NCBI GenBank assembly: GCA_014584395.1 | Contig: JACTMY010000001.1 | Coordinates: forward strand, 101,385-165,384 | Direction: 5' to 3' | Length of the DNA stretch: 64,000 nucleotides | DNA from: Planctomycetota bacterium | Lineage (GTDB): Bacteria; Planctomycetota; Planctomycetia; Gemmatales; HRBIN36 | Shown here: positions 1-8,566 of the stretch, in pieces | Numbering within the stretch: position 1 is the stretch's first letter | Layout: each line of letters opens with the position of its first letter | Notes under the pieces: model-generated | Seen by the model: the letters and a program-made list of their open reading frames with translations, nothing else | What the model was told of the DNA's origin: nothing | Database searches by the model: none | Position numbers and translations under genes: made by a program

Positions 1-1
1 T

Positions 2-1657
2 GCCGCCGTGCAGCAAGAAATGAAATCCGGCGCGGAGAAAACCAAGGAAAGCGCCCGCTATCCACTGCAAGCCCGTTGTGCGATGCTGGCCCGGCTCGGC
101 TGCGTCGTGTTCCACTACGACATGGTCGGTTACGCCGACAGCCAAGCCATTCCCCACCGCGCCGGTTTCAGCGGCGTCATGGCGGAAAGCCTCGGGCAAA
201 GCGCCATGGGATTGCAAACCTGGAACAGCCTGCGGGCTTTGGATTTTCTTGCCAGCCTGCCCGACGTCGATCCCCAGCGCATCGGCGTGACCGGGGCCAG
301 CGGCGGTGGCACGCAAACCTTCATCCTCTGTGCCATCGATGACCGGCCCGCCTGTGCCTTTCCCGCCGTCATGGTCTCGATGAACATGCAAGGAGGCTGC
401 ATCTGCGAAAACGCCAGCCATCTCCGCGTCGGCACCAACAACGTCGAAATCGCGGCTCTCATGGCGCCGCGTCCCCTGGCCATGACCGGCGCCAATGATT
501 GGACCCGCGACATCGAATCCCGAGGCTTGCCCGAGCTGAAAAAAATCTACGCGCTCTACGGCGCCGCCGACAAGGTGGCTGCGAAGTATTACCCGTTTCC
601 ACACAACTACAATCAGGTCTCCGCCGAGATGATGTATGCCTGGTTCAATCGCCACCTTGCATTGGGTCACGCCGAGCCGATTCTGGAGCAACCTTTCGAG
701 CCGATTCCGGTGAAAGAGCTTGCCGTCTACGATCAAGAGCATCAACCCAAACGGGCCAACGCGGATTCGGTCAGCGCACAGTGGGCCTTCTATTCCGAAC
801 AAGCCTGGCTCGAATCGAGCGTCCTCCTGGAAACCTATCGCTCCTTGGTCGGCCCCGCGTTGCGGGTGTTGCTCCATGGCGACTGGCCCGCGCCCGGCGT
901 CACGCAGGCCCATAAGCTCGGCACCGCTTCGGGGGATGGCTTTTACATCTGGAAAGGCACCCAGCTTCGCACCGACCGCGACGTCGAGATTCCCCTCATT
1001 TCGCTCGTGCCCAAAAACAGCCGAACGGCCATCGTGTGGCTGCATCCCAAAGGCAAAGCCAGCCTGTTTGATGACGCCGGCCGCCCCATCCCCGCCGCGC
1101 GGCGCATGCTCGACGCCGGCGCTTCGATCATTGCCCCGGACCTGCTCCTCACCGGCGAATATCAGGTCGAAGACCAGCCCGCGCCGCTGCCCTGGCCCAA
1201 GCAGGTGCATCATCAAGACATCCCGTTCATGGGCTTTCGCTATGGTTACAACCGCACGCTCCTGGCGGAACGGGTCAACGACGCCCTCACGGTTCTGGCC
1301 CATCTGAAAACACGGCAGGACGTCGATAAGCTGTATCTCATCGGCCTGGAAGAGATGGGTCCGGTCGCCCTGCTGGCTTGTGCACAGGCCAAGGGGCGGA
1401 TCGACCGGACGGTCGTCGATCTGAACCAATTCGATTTCGATCAAGTCCAGTCGCTAGAAGATGATCGGCTCTTGCCCGGCGCCTGGCGCTTTGGCGGACT
1501 GCTCGGTTTTGTCCCCCTCATCGAGAAGGGAGAATGCTGGATCACCAACGCCCGGCGAACGCGCGCCGCTGCTCTCGCCGATGCCACCCCCGGCGTGAAA
1601 CGGCAGACCGAGGCCGCGGACCTTCCGGCCATGGTGGACTGGCTCTTGCGGCCATGA
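2..1657 (+). CDS. alpha/beta hydrolase (acetyl-xylan-esterase-like), 5'-truncated by the window edge
   Basis: Partial gene. The frame is open to the left edge and family members normally carry an additional N-terminal region before the fold, so the true start is probably outside the window. A GTG at position 8 is in frame but nothing supports it as a start. Counting from that GTG, the nucleophile elbow GASGGG puts the catalytic Ser at about residue 98, with Asp in GANDW (about 164) and His in FPHNY (about 199), a plausible catalytic triad. A second, weaker hydrolase-like half follows up to residue 549. Planctomycetes have many secreted or periplasmic esterases of this kind acting on acetylated polysaccharides or small esters. 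The substrate here cannot be told from sequence. Confidence 0.8.
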   Translation, partial: AAVQQEMKSGAEKTKESARYPLQARCAMLARLGCVVFHYDMVGYADSQAIPHRAGFSGVMAESLGQSAMGLQTWNSLRALDFLASLPDVDPQRIGVTGASGGGTQTFILCAIDDRPACAFPAVMVSMNMQGGCICENASHLRVGTNNVEIAALMAPRPLAMTGANDWTRDIESRGLPELKKIYALYGAADKVAAKYYPFPHNYNQVSAEMMYAWFNRHLALGHAEPILEQPFEPIPVKELAVYDQEHQPKRANADSVSAQWAFYSEQAWLESSVLLETYRSLVGPALRVLLHGDWPAPGVTQAHKLGTASGDGFYIWKGTQLRTDRDVEIPLISLVPKNSRTAIVWLHPKGKASLFDDAGRPIPAARRMLDAGASIIAPDLLLTGEYQVEDQPAPLPWPKQVHHQDIPFMGFRYGYNRTLLAERVNDALTVLAHLKTRQDVDKLYLIGLEEMGPVALLACAQAKGRIDRTVVDLNQFDFDQVQSLEDDRLLPGAWRFGGLLGFVPLIEKGECWITNARRTRAAALADATPGVKRQTEAADLPAMVDWLLRP

Positions 1658-1714
1658 AGCAAGCCACGGAAACATGCCCCGCGGCTTGAGTGATGTTCGA
1701 TGGAGCGTTCAAGA

Positions 1715-2758
1715 TTAGAAGACGAGCCCTATGCGGAGCATGACGGTGTCGTTCAACTCCACTCGGCCGCCATACGTCTCGAAGAGTAATTCTCGGTTGA
1801 ACACGTAGCCGACTTCAAAGAAGCCGCGTATGCCGGTGTAATGCTTCAGCTCCAACCCCAAGGCCAGCCGCCAATCGTTGTAATCCACGTTGTCGTCCAG
1901 GATGCCCAAGCGATTGATCGCCCAGGCGCCGCCGCCGTATTCCCCGCCAACGTAAACCCAGCCCTCGCTACCCGGGTTATTCCACAGTCGATGCGAAATG
2001 CGCGGCTGCGGAAAAACAAGTTGCACCCGGGTCTCGCTCGTGGGGTTCCAAATCACTCCGGCCACGGGCAGCCATTTGGTTTCATTCCGATTGATGTAAG
2101 CAACGCCGGCGACGAACTGCAATGCTTCCGACGTGGCAAAAATGCCGATCAAGCGGCCGCGCATCCGAAATTGATCCGAGCGGCTGTTGTCGAAGTCGGT
2201 GTAGACGCCCGGGGTCAAGCCGATGTCGAGATAGAACCAATCCGTCACGCGCGGCGCCCAGCCGAAGTCGACGTACAGGTCGTAAACGCGATCGGGCAAG
2301 CCCAAGGAAAAGAAGGGCTGTCCGAGCGAAGGTTGATCCCAAAAGTGAATGCCAAAGACCGGCTTCACGGTCAAGGGGGCCAGGCAGGGGTCGAAGGTGA
2401 ACTGCATGGTCATGCTCGTTTCCAGATCGACGGTGCCAAAGCCGCGTTCGGCGCCCCCCGCCAGATAGGTCAAGGTGGCGCTCGCTTCCCTGATCCAGCG
2501 GAGCGGGCCGGGCGCTTCCTCGAAGCGTGGACTGGGCTGCAGGAAGGGGCTCGCCTCATCCAATTTGGGATTCAGATTCGGATCGGGGCTGCCCTGTTTG
2601 GCTAGAACTTGACGGAGGTCTTGCGAATTCGCGCCTGCTTGGCGAACCGGTGAAGAGGACGGCGGCTGCGCGGGCTGCGGTGGCAAATAGGGCGACTGGG
2701 CGGCCGCCATCCCGCACCAACTCTGCAGCACCAGCATCGTCAGGATGATTCGTTTCAT
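1715..2758 (-). CDS. outer-membrane beta-barrel protein (DUF6268-like)
   Basis: A 347-residue protein with an N-terminal signal peptide (MKRIILTMLV, cleavage near AAAQS), a Pro/Gln-rich linker to about residue 65, then alternating amphipathic strands rich in aromatic residues and ending in the hydrophobic C-terminal Phe (GLVF) typical of outer-membrane barrels. The ATG at 2758 is preceded by AGGGAGA at 7 nt and is preferred to a GTG two codons upstream. It resembles the DUF6268-type barrel proteins common in planctomycetes; that family name is from memory. The role (porin, adhesin or structural) is unknown. It is transcribed divergently from the kinase gene at 3039. Confidence 0.65.
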   Translation of the reverse strand: MKRIILTMLVLQSWCGMAAAQSPYLPPQPAQPPSSSPVRQAGANSQDLRQVLAKQGSPDPNLNPKLDEASPFLQPSPRFEEAPGPLRWIREASATLTYLAGGAERGFGTVDLETSMTMQFTFDPCLAPLTVKPVFGIHFWDQPSLGQPFFSLGLPDRVYDLYVDFGWAPRVTDWFYLDIGLTPGVYTDFDNSRSDQFRMRGRLIGIFATSEALQFVAGVAYINRNETKWLPVAGVIWNPTSETRVQLVFPQPRISHRLWNNPGSEGWVYVGGEYGGGAWAINRLGILDDNVDYNDWRLALGLELKHYTGIRGFFEVGYVFNRELLFETYGGRVELNDTVMLRIGLVF

Positions 2759-3038
2759 GGGCACATCTCCCTTAACTCAACCAGAGATGGCAAAAAGATG
2801 GGCGAACGTAAGGGGTGAGCCATACCCAAGTGGGCCAGCCGGGTCAAGGCGAACTCGCAGGTCGAACGCAAAGGAGCATCTCAACTCTTTGCAACTTGGT
2901 TGGCGGAAAGGATGGTATGTCGGCGACAGTCACGCCGCCCATCTGGTTTTTCTTCGCATGGGAACGATGTGCATGGTAGAAATGAAAGGTAACTCATGAC
3001 CGAGTTGCGCCTCGTCATCGCATCCTCCGAGAAACGAC
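2759..3038. other. divergent intergenic region
   Basis: 280 bp between the barrel gene and the kinase gene. It must hold both promoters, but I could not find a convincing -35/-10 pair. No RNA gene, repeat or strong hairpin is apparent. Confidence 0.5.
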
Positions 3039-6000
3039 ATGCATCGCGAAGACTCTCCACGATCGATCACGCCTCCAGAACCGCCGGCACCTTTAGCTCC
3101 CACCGCGAAGAAGAGCCTAGGCTTTGAGAAGCAAACCACCCCTAGCTTACACGAACCATTTTGTTCTGCTTTTTATGATTCGATCGGGCCGCGATCGCCA
3201 ATCGAAGAGACGCGAACCCTTCCCAACCTTCCCGGGTTTGCCATCGAGAAGGAATTAGGACGGGGCGGGATGGGCGTGGTCTACAAGGCACGACATCTGG
3301 CCCTTGGCCGCACGGTTGCCTTGAAAATGATCCTCAAGGTGGATTTCGCCTCGGTCGAGCAAAAGTTGCGGTTTCAGATCGAAGCGGAAAACGCCGCCCA
3401 AATGCAACATCCCAACATCGTTCAGGTGTTTGAAGTAGGCGAATTCGAAGGGCAGCCATTCTTCGTGCAGGAATACGTCGAGGGCGGTTCGTTAGCGGAG
3501 TTGCTGCAGGAGCGCCGCATGCTCCCCAAGGAAGCAGCGGTCTTCATGATCAAGCTAGCCCGTGCTATCCATGCCGCCCATGTGAAGGGGATTGTTCATC
3601 GCGATCTCAAGCCAGCCAATATCCTTCTCGCCAAGACAGGCGTTGCCAGCGCCGACCTGGTCCCCAAGATTTCCGATTTCGGCCTGGCCAAACGGCTTGA
3701 CGCCAAGGACTCGCTGACCGGCAGCGGAACCGTCATGGGGACGCCCTCCTACATGGCTCCGGAACAAGCGCGCGGCGATTTACAGCGGGTCGGCACCGCC
3801 ACGGATCAGTACGCCCTAGGCGTCATCTTTTATCAAATGCTCACGGGTCAGCTCCCGTTTCAGGCGCCATCGATCCCCGAACTATTGCCCATGATCGTGA
3901 ACGATGAACCGCGCTCGCCTCTGAAGATTCAGCCGAGCATCCCTTCGGACCTGGCCGTCATTTGCCTCAAATGCCTGGAAAAGGATCCCGCTAACCGCTA
4001 TCCCAGCGCCGAGGCGCTCGCCGATGATCTCACCCATTGGCTGGAGCATCGCCCCATTCTGGCCAGGCCGGCGACGCGGACCGAACGCGTGGTGAAATGG
4101 TGCCGCCGTTATCCCGCCGTAGCCGGACTCATTGCCATTTCCACTTTAGCGGCCCTGATCGCCAGCGGGCTGGCCTGGTGGGCGATCCAGGCAGAAGGGC
4201 AAGCGCGGGCAAGCGAACGGCAGGCGAAACACGAGCGCGATTTGCAGGAACAACAGCGTCAGCGCGCGGAGCAGAATGAACAAAAAGCTCTGGCCTCGGC
4301 CCTGGAAGAACGCAAAGCCCGCGAGATGGCCGACGGCGTGTTGGACTTCTTGGAGAAGCGCGTCTTTGCCGCGGCTCGACCCATGGATCAGGAAGGCGGC
4401 ATGGGATACGAAGTCAAATTGATGGACGCACTCAAGGCAAGCCTGCCCTTTCTCGAGGAGCGCTTCGCCGCTCAACCGCTCATCGAGGCGCGCCTGCGGT
4501 TGATGCTGGCGCGCACATACTATTTTCTGGGTGATCATCCGCTGGCCCTGAGTTTAACTGAACGCGCCTGCGCTCTCTTCACGCAGCATCTTGGGCCAGA
4601 CCATCCACAAACCTTGACCAGCCAGCACAACTTGGCGATCAGCCTTGCCCGCGTGGGCCGGCATCAGGAAGCATTGAAACTGCGCGAAGCAACCCTGCAA
4701 CAGCAAACCGCCATACTGGGTCGAGACCATCCCGACACGCTGAACAGTCTGCATCATTTGGCGAACCTCCACGACGAGATGGGCCAGCATCGAACCGCCC
4801 TGCCCCTGCGCGAGGAAACGTTGAAGCTTCGCCAGCTCAAACTGGGACAGGATCATCCCGACACGCTCAGCAGCATGCATAACCTGGCCAATAGCTATGA
4901 TGCGCTGGGCCGTTTGCAGGAAGCTCTCGCGCTTTATGAAACCACCCTTCGACTGCAAAAAATCCACCTCGCGCCCGAGCATCCCGAGACGCTGCGAACC
5001 ATGCACAATTTGGCCAACGTGTACAGCGACGCGGGCCGCAGCCAGGACGCCTTGAACCTGCGCGAGGAGACGCTGCGCCGCCGCCAGGCACGTCTGGGTC
5101 CCAGCCATCCGGACACCCTCAGCAGCATGCATAATCTGGCCATCAGTCTCTACATCCTGGGCCGCCTGGAAGACTCCTGGAAGCTCTGTCACGAAACGTA
5201 CCAACTCCGCAAGAACAAACTGGGCATCGACCATGCGGACACGCTGACCAGCATGAGCAACTTGGCCGTCTGCTGCCATGCCCTGGGGCGTTGCGAAGAC
5301 GCCCTCGCCTTGCATGAAGAGGCCCTGCGGCTCCGCAGAGCCAAATGGGGCCCCGATCATCCTGACACCCTCTTCAGCATGAGCAATGTGGCGAACAGCT
5401 ACAGCCGGCTCGGCCGGCATCAAGAAGCGCTCGCGCTGCGAAAGGAAACCTTCCAGCGGCGCCAAGCCAAGCTCGGTCCGGACCACCCCCACACGCTCAC
5501 GAGCATGCACCAATTGGCCAGCAGTTATGCTGACGTAAACCAGCAGGCGGAGGCGCTGGAAATCAGGCAGGAGACCCTGAAGCGCCGCCAGGCAAAACTT
5601 GGCCCCCATCATCCCGACACGCTTTTTTCACTAGCCCATCTGGGCGAATCGTACCGAATCTTAGGTCAATTCGAGCAGGCCAGAAGACTTTTCGAGGAGG
5701 CCGCCGCGGGCACCCTGAAAAGAAAAGTGGTGAACCAAAATGCGATCTGGATCATGACCCAAACGGCTTTGGCTTTCGAATCGGTTGGACAGTGGGACGA
5801 AGCGGAATCTTGGCGTCGGCAATGGTTAGCGGTCGTCAAGGCACAAGCAAAAGCGGATGCGATGGATTACGCCGTCGAATTGCTCGGCTTGGGCGCGAAT
5901 CTACTGAATCAGCAAAAATATTCTGAAGCAGAATCCATCTTGCTCGAGGCCTATGCCATTTTCAAAGCCAAAAGCACGGCATCATCTTTGCCCGGTAATC

Positions 6001-6119
6001 GACTGCCCGACCTGAAGCCTGTGCTCGCCACGCTCGACCGACTGATCGAACTATACCGCCTTTGGGAAAAGCCACAGGAGGCCAAGAAATGGGAGATGGA
6101 AAAGGCATCGTGGAAGTAA
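3039..6119 (+). CDS. membrane Ser/Thr protein kinase with kinesin-light-chain-type TPR array
   Basis: 1026 residues. A Hanks-type kinase domain spans about residues 65-340 with glycine loop GRGGMG, Lys96, HRDLKPAN (Asp189), DFG (213-215) and APE-like PEQ (241-243), so it should be active. One membrane segment (about 359-383) is followed by a short charged coiled coil. Then come nine 42-residue TPR units, each carrying a variant of LGPDHPDTL (about 510-890), and a C-terminal helical region. The TPR part should lie on the other side of the membrane from the kinase. TPR arrays of this type bind peptides or partner proteins, so this may be a sensor kinase with a protein ligand. The gene stands alone; the downstream gene is convergent. 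Confidence 0.9.
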   Translation: MHREDSPRSITPPEPPAPLAPTAKKSLGFEKQTTPSLHEPFCSAFYDSIGPRSPIEETRTLPNLPGFAIEKELGRGGMGVVYKARHLALGRTVALKMILKVDFASVEQKLRFQIEAENAAQMQHPNIVQVFEVGEFEGQPFFVQEYVEGGSLAELLQERRMLPKEAAVFMIKLARAIHAAHVKGIVHRDLKPANILLAKTGVASADLVPKISDFGLAKRLDAKDSLTGSGTVMGTPSYMAPEQARGDLQRVGTATDQYALGVIFYQMLTGQLPFQAPSIPELLPMIVNDEPRSPLKIQPSIPSDLAVICLKCLEKDPANRYPSAEALADDLTHWLEHRPILARPATRTERVVKWCRRYPAVAGLIAISTLAALIASGLAWWAIQAEGQARASERQAKHERDLQEQQRQRAEQNEQKALASALEERKAREMADGVLDFLEKRVFAAARPMDQEGGMGYEVKLMDALKASLPFLEERFAAQPLIEARLRLMLARTYYFLGDHPLALSLTERACALFTQHLGPDHPQTLTSQHNLAISLARVGRHQEALKLREATLQQQTAILGRDHPDTLNSLHHLANLHDEMGQHRTALPLREETLKLRQLKLGQDHPDTLSSMHNLANSYDALGRLQEALALYETTLRLQKIHLAPEHPETLRTMHNLANVYSDAGRSQDALNLREETLRRRQARLGPSHPDTLSSMHNLAISLYILGRLEDSWKLCHETYQLRKNKLGIDHADTLTSMSNLAVCCHALGRCEDALALHEEALRLRRAKWGPDHPDTLFSMSNVANSYSRLGRHQEALALRKETFQRRQAKLGPDHPHTLTSMHQLASSYADVNQQAEALEIRQETLKRRQAKLGPHHPDTLFSLAHLGESYRILGQFEQARRLFEEAAAGTLKRKVVNQNAIWIMTQTALAFESVGQWDEAESWRRQWLAVVKAQAKADAMDYAVELLGLGANLLNQQKYSEAESILLEAYAIFKAKSTASSLPGNRLPDLKPVLATLDRLIELYRLWEKPQEAKKWEMEKASWK

Positions 6120-6160
6120 GTTCATGAGATGCCTGTGGTGGTCAAAGCTGGTTAGATCGT

Positions 6161-6733
6161 TTACTGGCCAGCTTTTGGCCAGAGCGACTTCAGCGGGCCC
6201 AGGTAGCGGAATTGGTCCTGATCATGGACGAAGAACGCCCAATGATAGCCCTCCTTTTGCCCAGGAATGACGAACCGCGCCGCATACAGTTGACAGCGCG
6301 TTTGAAAGGCTTCCAGCAAAGGATGATCTTCCGGCGATTCGAAATGCGCCGCCAGGACTTCCGTTTGTTGATTGGCCAGCCGACCCGCCAGCAACTTCGT
6401 GATCTCTTGCCGCAGCTCGGGAGCGACTTTGTTCTCGTACTCCTCAAGAAAAGGTTGGCGCAGCGGCGCTTTCACAAAGCGTTCGCTCCAGGCCTTGGCG
6501 TCCGGCAGCTTCAATTGATCGATCAGCCGGTCGCGGTGCTCCAGATCCTTGCCCGCCGCGGCGAGCAGCAGCGCTTCCATGCATTGTTTGAAGGCGTCGG
6601 GGTCATTGTCGAAGCGGCGAACCGGGTCTTGAAAACTCATCCCGCTGCCTGATCCACAACAGAAGCACCAAGTCAGCACGAATCCAAGTTGCAGCCAAAA
6701 CAAGCGTCCAAGGCGGGCGGCGACATGAGGCAT
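6161..6733 (-). CDS. hypothetical secreted or lipid-anchored protein
   Basis: 190 residues, function not recognised. The chosen ATG at 6733 has AGGA 8 nt upstream and starts a hydrophobic N-terminus (MPHVAARLGRLFWLQLGFVL) that ends in a Cys pair (WCFCCGSG), so it may be a lipoprotein or a cleaved secreted protein. The mature part is helical and charged, and ends in a small domain rich in aromatic residues (about 140-190). A longer frame starting at 6784 would run almost to the aroC promoter and lacks a ribosome site. The gene is divergent from aroC, 71 bp away. Confidence 0.6.
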   Translation of the reverse strand: MPHVAARLGRLFWLQLGFVLTWCFCCGSGSGMSFQDPVRRFDNDPDAFKQCMEALLLAAAGKDLEHRDRLIDQLKLPDAKAWSERFVKAPLRQPFLEEYENKVAPELRQEITKLLAGRLANQQTEVLAAHFESPEDHPLLEAFQTRCQLYAARFVIPGQKEGYHWAFFVHDQDQFRYLGPLKSLWPKAGQ

Positions 6734-6791
6734 CGTCGTTTTCCTTTGCCTGGCTGAACATTCCAGGATGCTCGATCCGTCCACGCTCGAT

Positions 6792-6797
6792 TATAAT
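6792..6797 (+). promoter_or_regulatory. -10 element of aroC, leaderless arrangement
   Basis: A perfect TATAAT ends only 7 nt before the aroC ATG, and the intervening bases contain no Shine-Dalgarno sequence. Transcription would start at or within a base or two of the A of the ATG. The -35 region (about 6769-6774) is poor. Confidence 0.6.
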
Positions 6798-6804
6798 AGC
6801 CGCT

Positions 6805-7926
6805 ATGCCAGGAAATACCTTTGGTGAACGATTTCGTGTGACGACAGCGGGAGTGAGCCACGGTCCCGGCTATCTGTGCATCATCGATGGCTGCCCGGCG
6901 GGCTTGCCGCTCACCGTCGCGGATTTGCTGCCCGATCTTCGCCGCCGCCGCCCCGGCCAATCCACGATCGTCTCCCAACGCGACGAAGAGGACGTGCCGG
7001 AGATTTGGTCGGGGGTGTTCGAGGGACTCACGGACGGCACGCCGATCGGCCTCCTTTTTCACAATCGGGATGCTCGCAGCCAGGACTACGAGGAGATCAA
7101 GGAGAAATACCGCCCGGGCCACGCCGATTTCAGCTTCGACGCCAAATATGGGATACGCGATTATCGCGGCGGCGGACGGTCCTCGGCCAGGGAAACGCTG
7201 TGCCGCGTGGCCGCCGGAGCGATCGCCAAGAAATTGCTGGCGCGCATCGGCATCAGCATTGTGGGATACACGTCCCAAGTGGGGGAGATTGCCGCCCAGA
7301 TTGAGGACCCTGCCACGGTTACCTTGGACCAGGTCGAAGCCAATGCCGTGCGCTGCCCCGATCCCGCGGCGGCCGCGGCCATGATCGAACGCATCGAAGA
7401 AGTCCGCAAGCAGCAAGATTCCATCGGCGGTTGCTGCACCTTGGCGGCCGTGGGAGTGCCCGCCGGGTGGGGCGAACCGGTCTTCGACAAACTCAAGGCC
7501 GACCTGGCGAAAGGCTTGTTGTCCCTGCCTGCGGTAACGGGTTTCGAATATGGGTCGGGGTTCGCCGCGGCCCTGGCCAGGGGCAGTCAGCACAACGATC
7601 CGTTCATCCGCTCCGAAGCGGGCGCCATCACCACGTCAAGCAACCGCCATGGCGGCATGCTGGGGGGCATCTCCACGGGTTTGCCCATCGTGTGCCGCGT
7701 CGCGATCAAGCCCGCCAGCAGCCTGCCCCAACCGCAGCCGACCGTCACCCGCGCCGGCGAACCGACCACCATCGCCACGCGGGGCCGACATGATCCATGC
7801 TTGGTCCCGCGCTTCGTGCCCATGGGGGAAGCAATGATGGCCTTGGTGTTAGTGGATCATGCGCTGCGCCATCAAGCACAAACGCTATGGCCGCATCACG
7901 ACGCGTCCTCCGGAGGGGCGCGATGA
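6805..7926 (+). CDS. aroC: chorismate synthase
   Basis: 373 residues, normal for the family. It converts 5-enolpyruvylshikimate-3-phosphate to chorismate, the last shikimate-pathway step, with reduced FMN. Family signatures are present: the N-terminal GNTFGERFRVTTAGVSHGP, the YRPGHADF motif, GIRDYRGGGRSSARETLCRVAAGA and the C-terminal GGISTG motif followed by FRPTSS-like sequence. The start ATG directly follows a TATAAT box and has no ribosome site, so the mRNA is probably leaderless. The stop codon overlaps the next start (ATGA at 7923-7926), which suggests translational coupling. Confidence 0.97.
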   Translation: MPGNTFGERFRVTTAGVSHGPGYLCIIDGCPAGLPLTVADLLPDLRRRRPGQSTIVSQRDEEDVPEIWSGVFEGLTDGTPIGLLFHNRDARSQDYEEIKEKYRPGHADFSFDAKYGIRDYRGGGRSSARETLCRVAAGAIAKKLLARIGISIVGYTSQVGEIAAQIEDPATVTLDQVEANAVRCPDPAAAAAMIERIEEVRKQQDSIGGCCTLAAVGVPAGWGEPVFDKLKADLAKGLLSLPAVTGFEYGSGFAAALARGSQHNDPFIRSEAGAITTSSNRHGGMLGGISTGLPIVCRVAIKPASSLPQPQPTVTRAGEPTTIATRGRHDPCLVPRFVPMGEAMMALVLVDHALRHQAQTLWPHHDASSGGAR

Positions 7927-8558
7927 CCTCCCATCCGCGCTGGAAGGCGTTCCTCTGGGCGCTTATTTTTCTTGGCATGATCGCCATGGGATTGCTGGCC
8001 AATCGGCGCCCGCCGCCGCCATCGGCCCATGACCCGCAGAACGTGATTCAATTGTTTCGGGATGGCGTGCCGCGCGAGTTGCTCGTGATGCTGCCGCTGC
8101 GAGCGGGGGACCAGCTTCGCCTCGTTGGCCTGGCGCCATCGGAGATGAAGCCGGCTCTCTTTTGGATCGACCCCTCGGGGCATTGCCGGGAGCTCGCGCC
8201 GTTTGGCCACCGCCAGGTGGGAGGTTCGGTCAGGCAGATCGATTACCCGCCGATGGAAAGCATGCCCTGCCCGGCGCAGCCCGGTTGGCACATCGTCTTG
8301 CTCGCGGCGGACCCGCGGGAGCAGCCGACTCTGGCCGGCGTCGCCGCTGGCTGGGCCAACCAAACCTTGCCGCCGCCGCCGTCGAAGTATCTCATGATGT
8401 TGTTCACCCGCGAGCGCGTCGAATTGCTTCACCCCAAGGGCTTTCCCCTGCCTGCCGTGGACGTCACGCAACCCCTGGTGGATGATCTGAAGCGAGCCAT
8501 CCAGCGGCTGTCGCAGCAATTTGCTTTTGTGTCCGGCACCATCGTGCCCGTGAAATGA
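7923..8558 (+). CDS. hypothetical single-pass membrane protein coupled to aroC
   Basis: 211 residues, not recognised. The ATG overlaps the aroC stop (ATGA). An N-terminal membrane segment (about residues 10-27, ALIFLGMIAMGLL) is followed by an extracytoplasmic domain containing a Pro-rich stretch and mixed alpha/beta sequence. The DLVMLPLRAGDQLRL-type strand pattern suggests a small beta-rich domain. Co-transcription with aroC looks like genomic convenience rather than a functional link; nothing in it suggests aromatic metabolism. It is convergent with the HEAT-repeat gene, 8 bp apart. Confidence 0.7.
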   Translation: MTSHPRWKAFLWALIFLGMIAMGLLANRRPPPPSAHDPQNVIQLFRDGVPRELLVMLPLRAGDQLRLVGLAPSEMKPALFWIDPSGHCRELAPFGHRQVGGSVRQIDYPPMESMPCPAQPGWHIVLLAADPREQPTLAGVAAGWANQTLPPPPSKYLMMLFTRERVELLHPKGFPLPAVDVTQPLVDDLKRAIQRLSQQFAFVSGTIVPVK

Positions 8559-8566
8559 ACGGCACG

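Noticed and set aside
6734..6784. A longer N-terminus for the hypothetical gene at 6161-6733
   Set aside because: It would run almost into the aroC promoter, has no ribosome site, and puts 17 residues ahead of a good signal segment.
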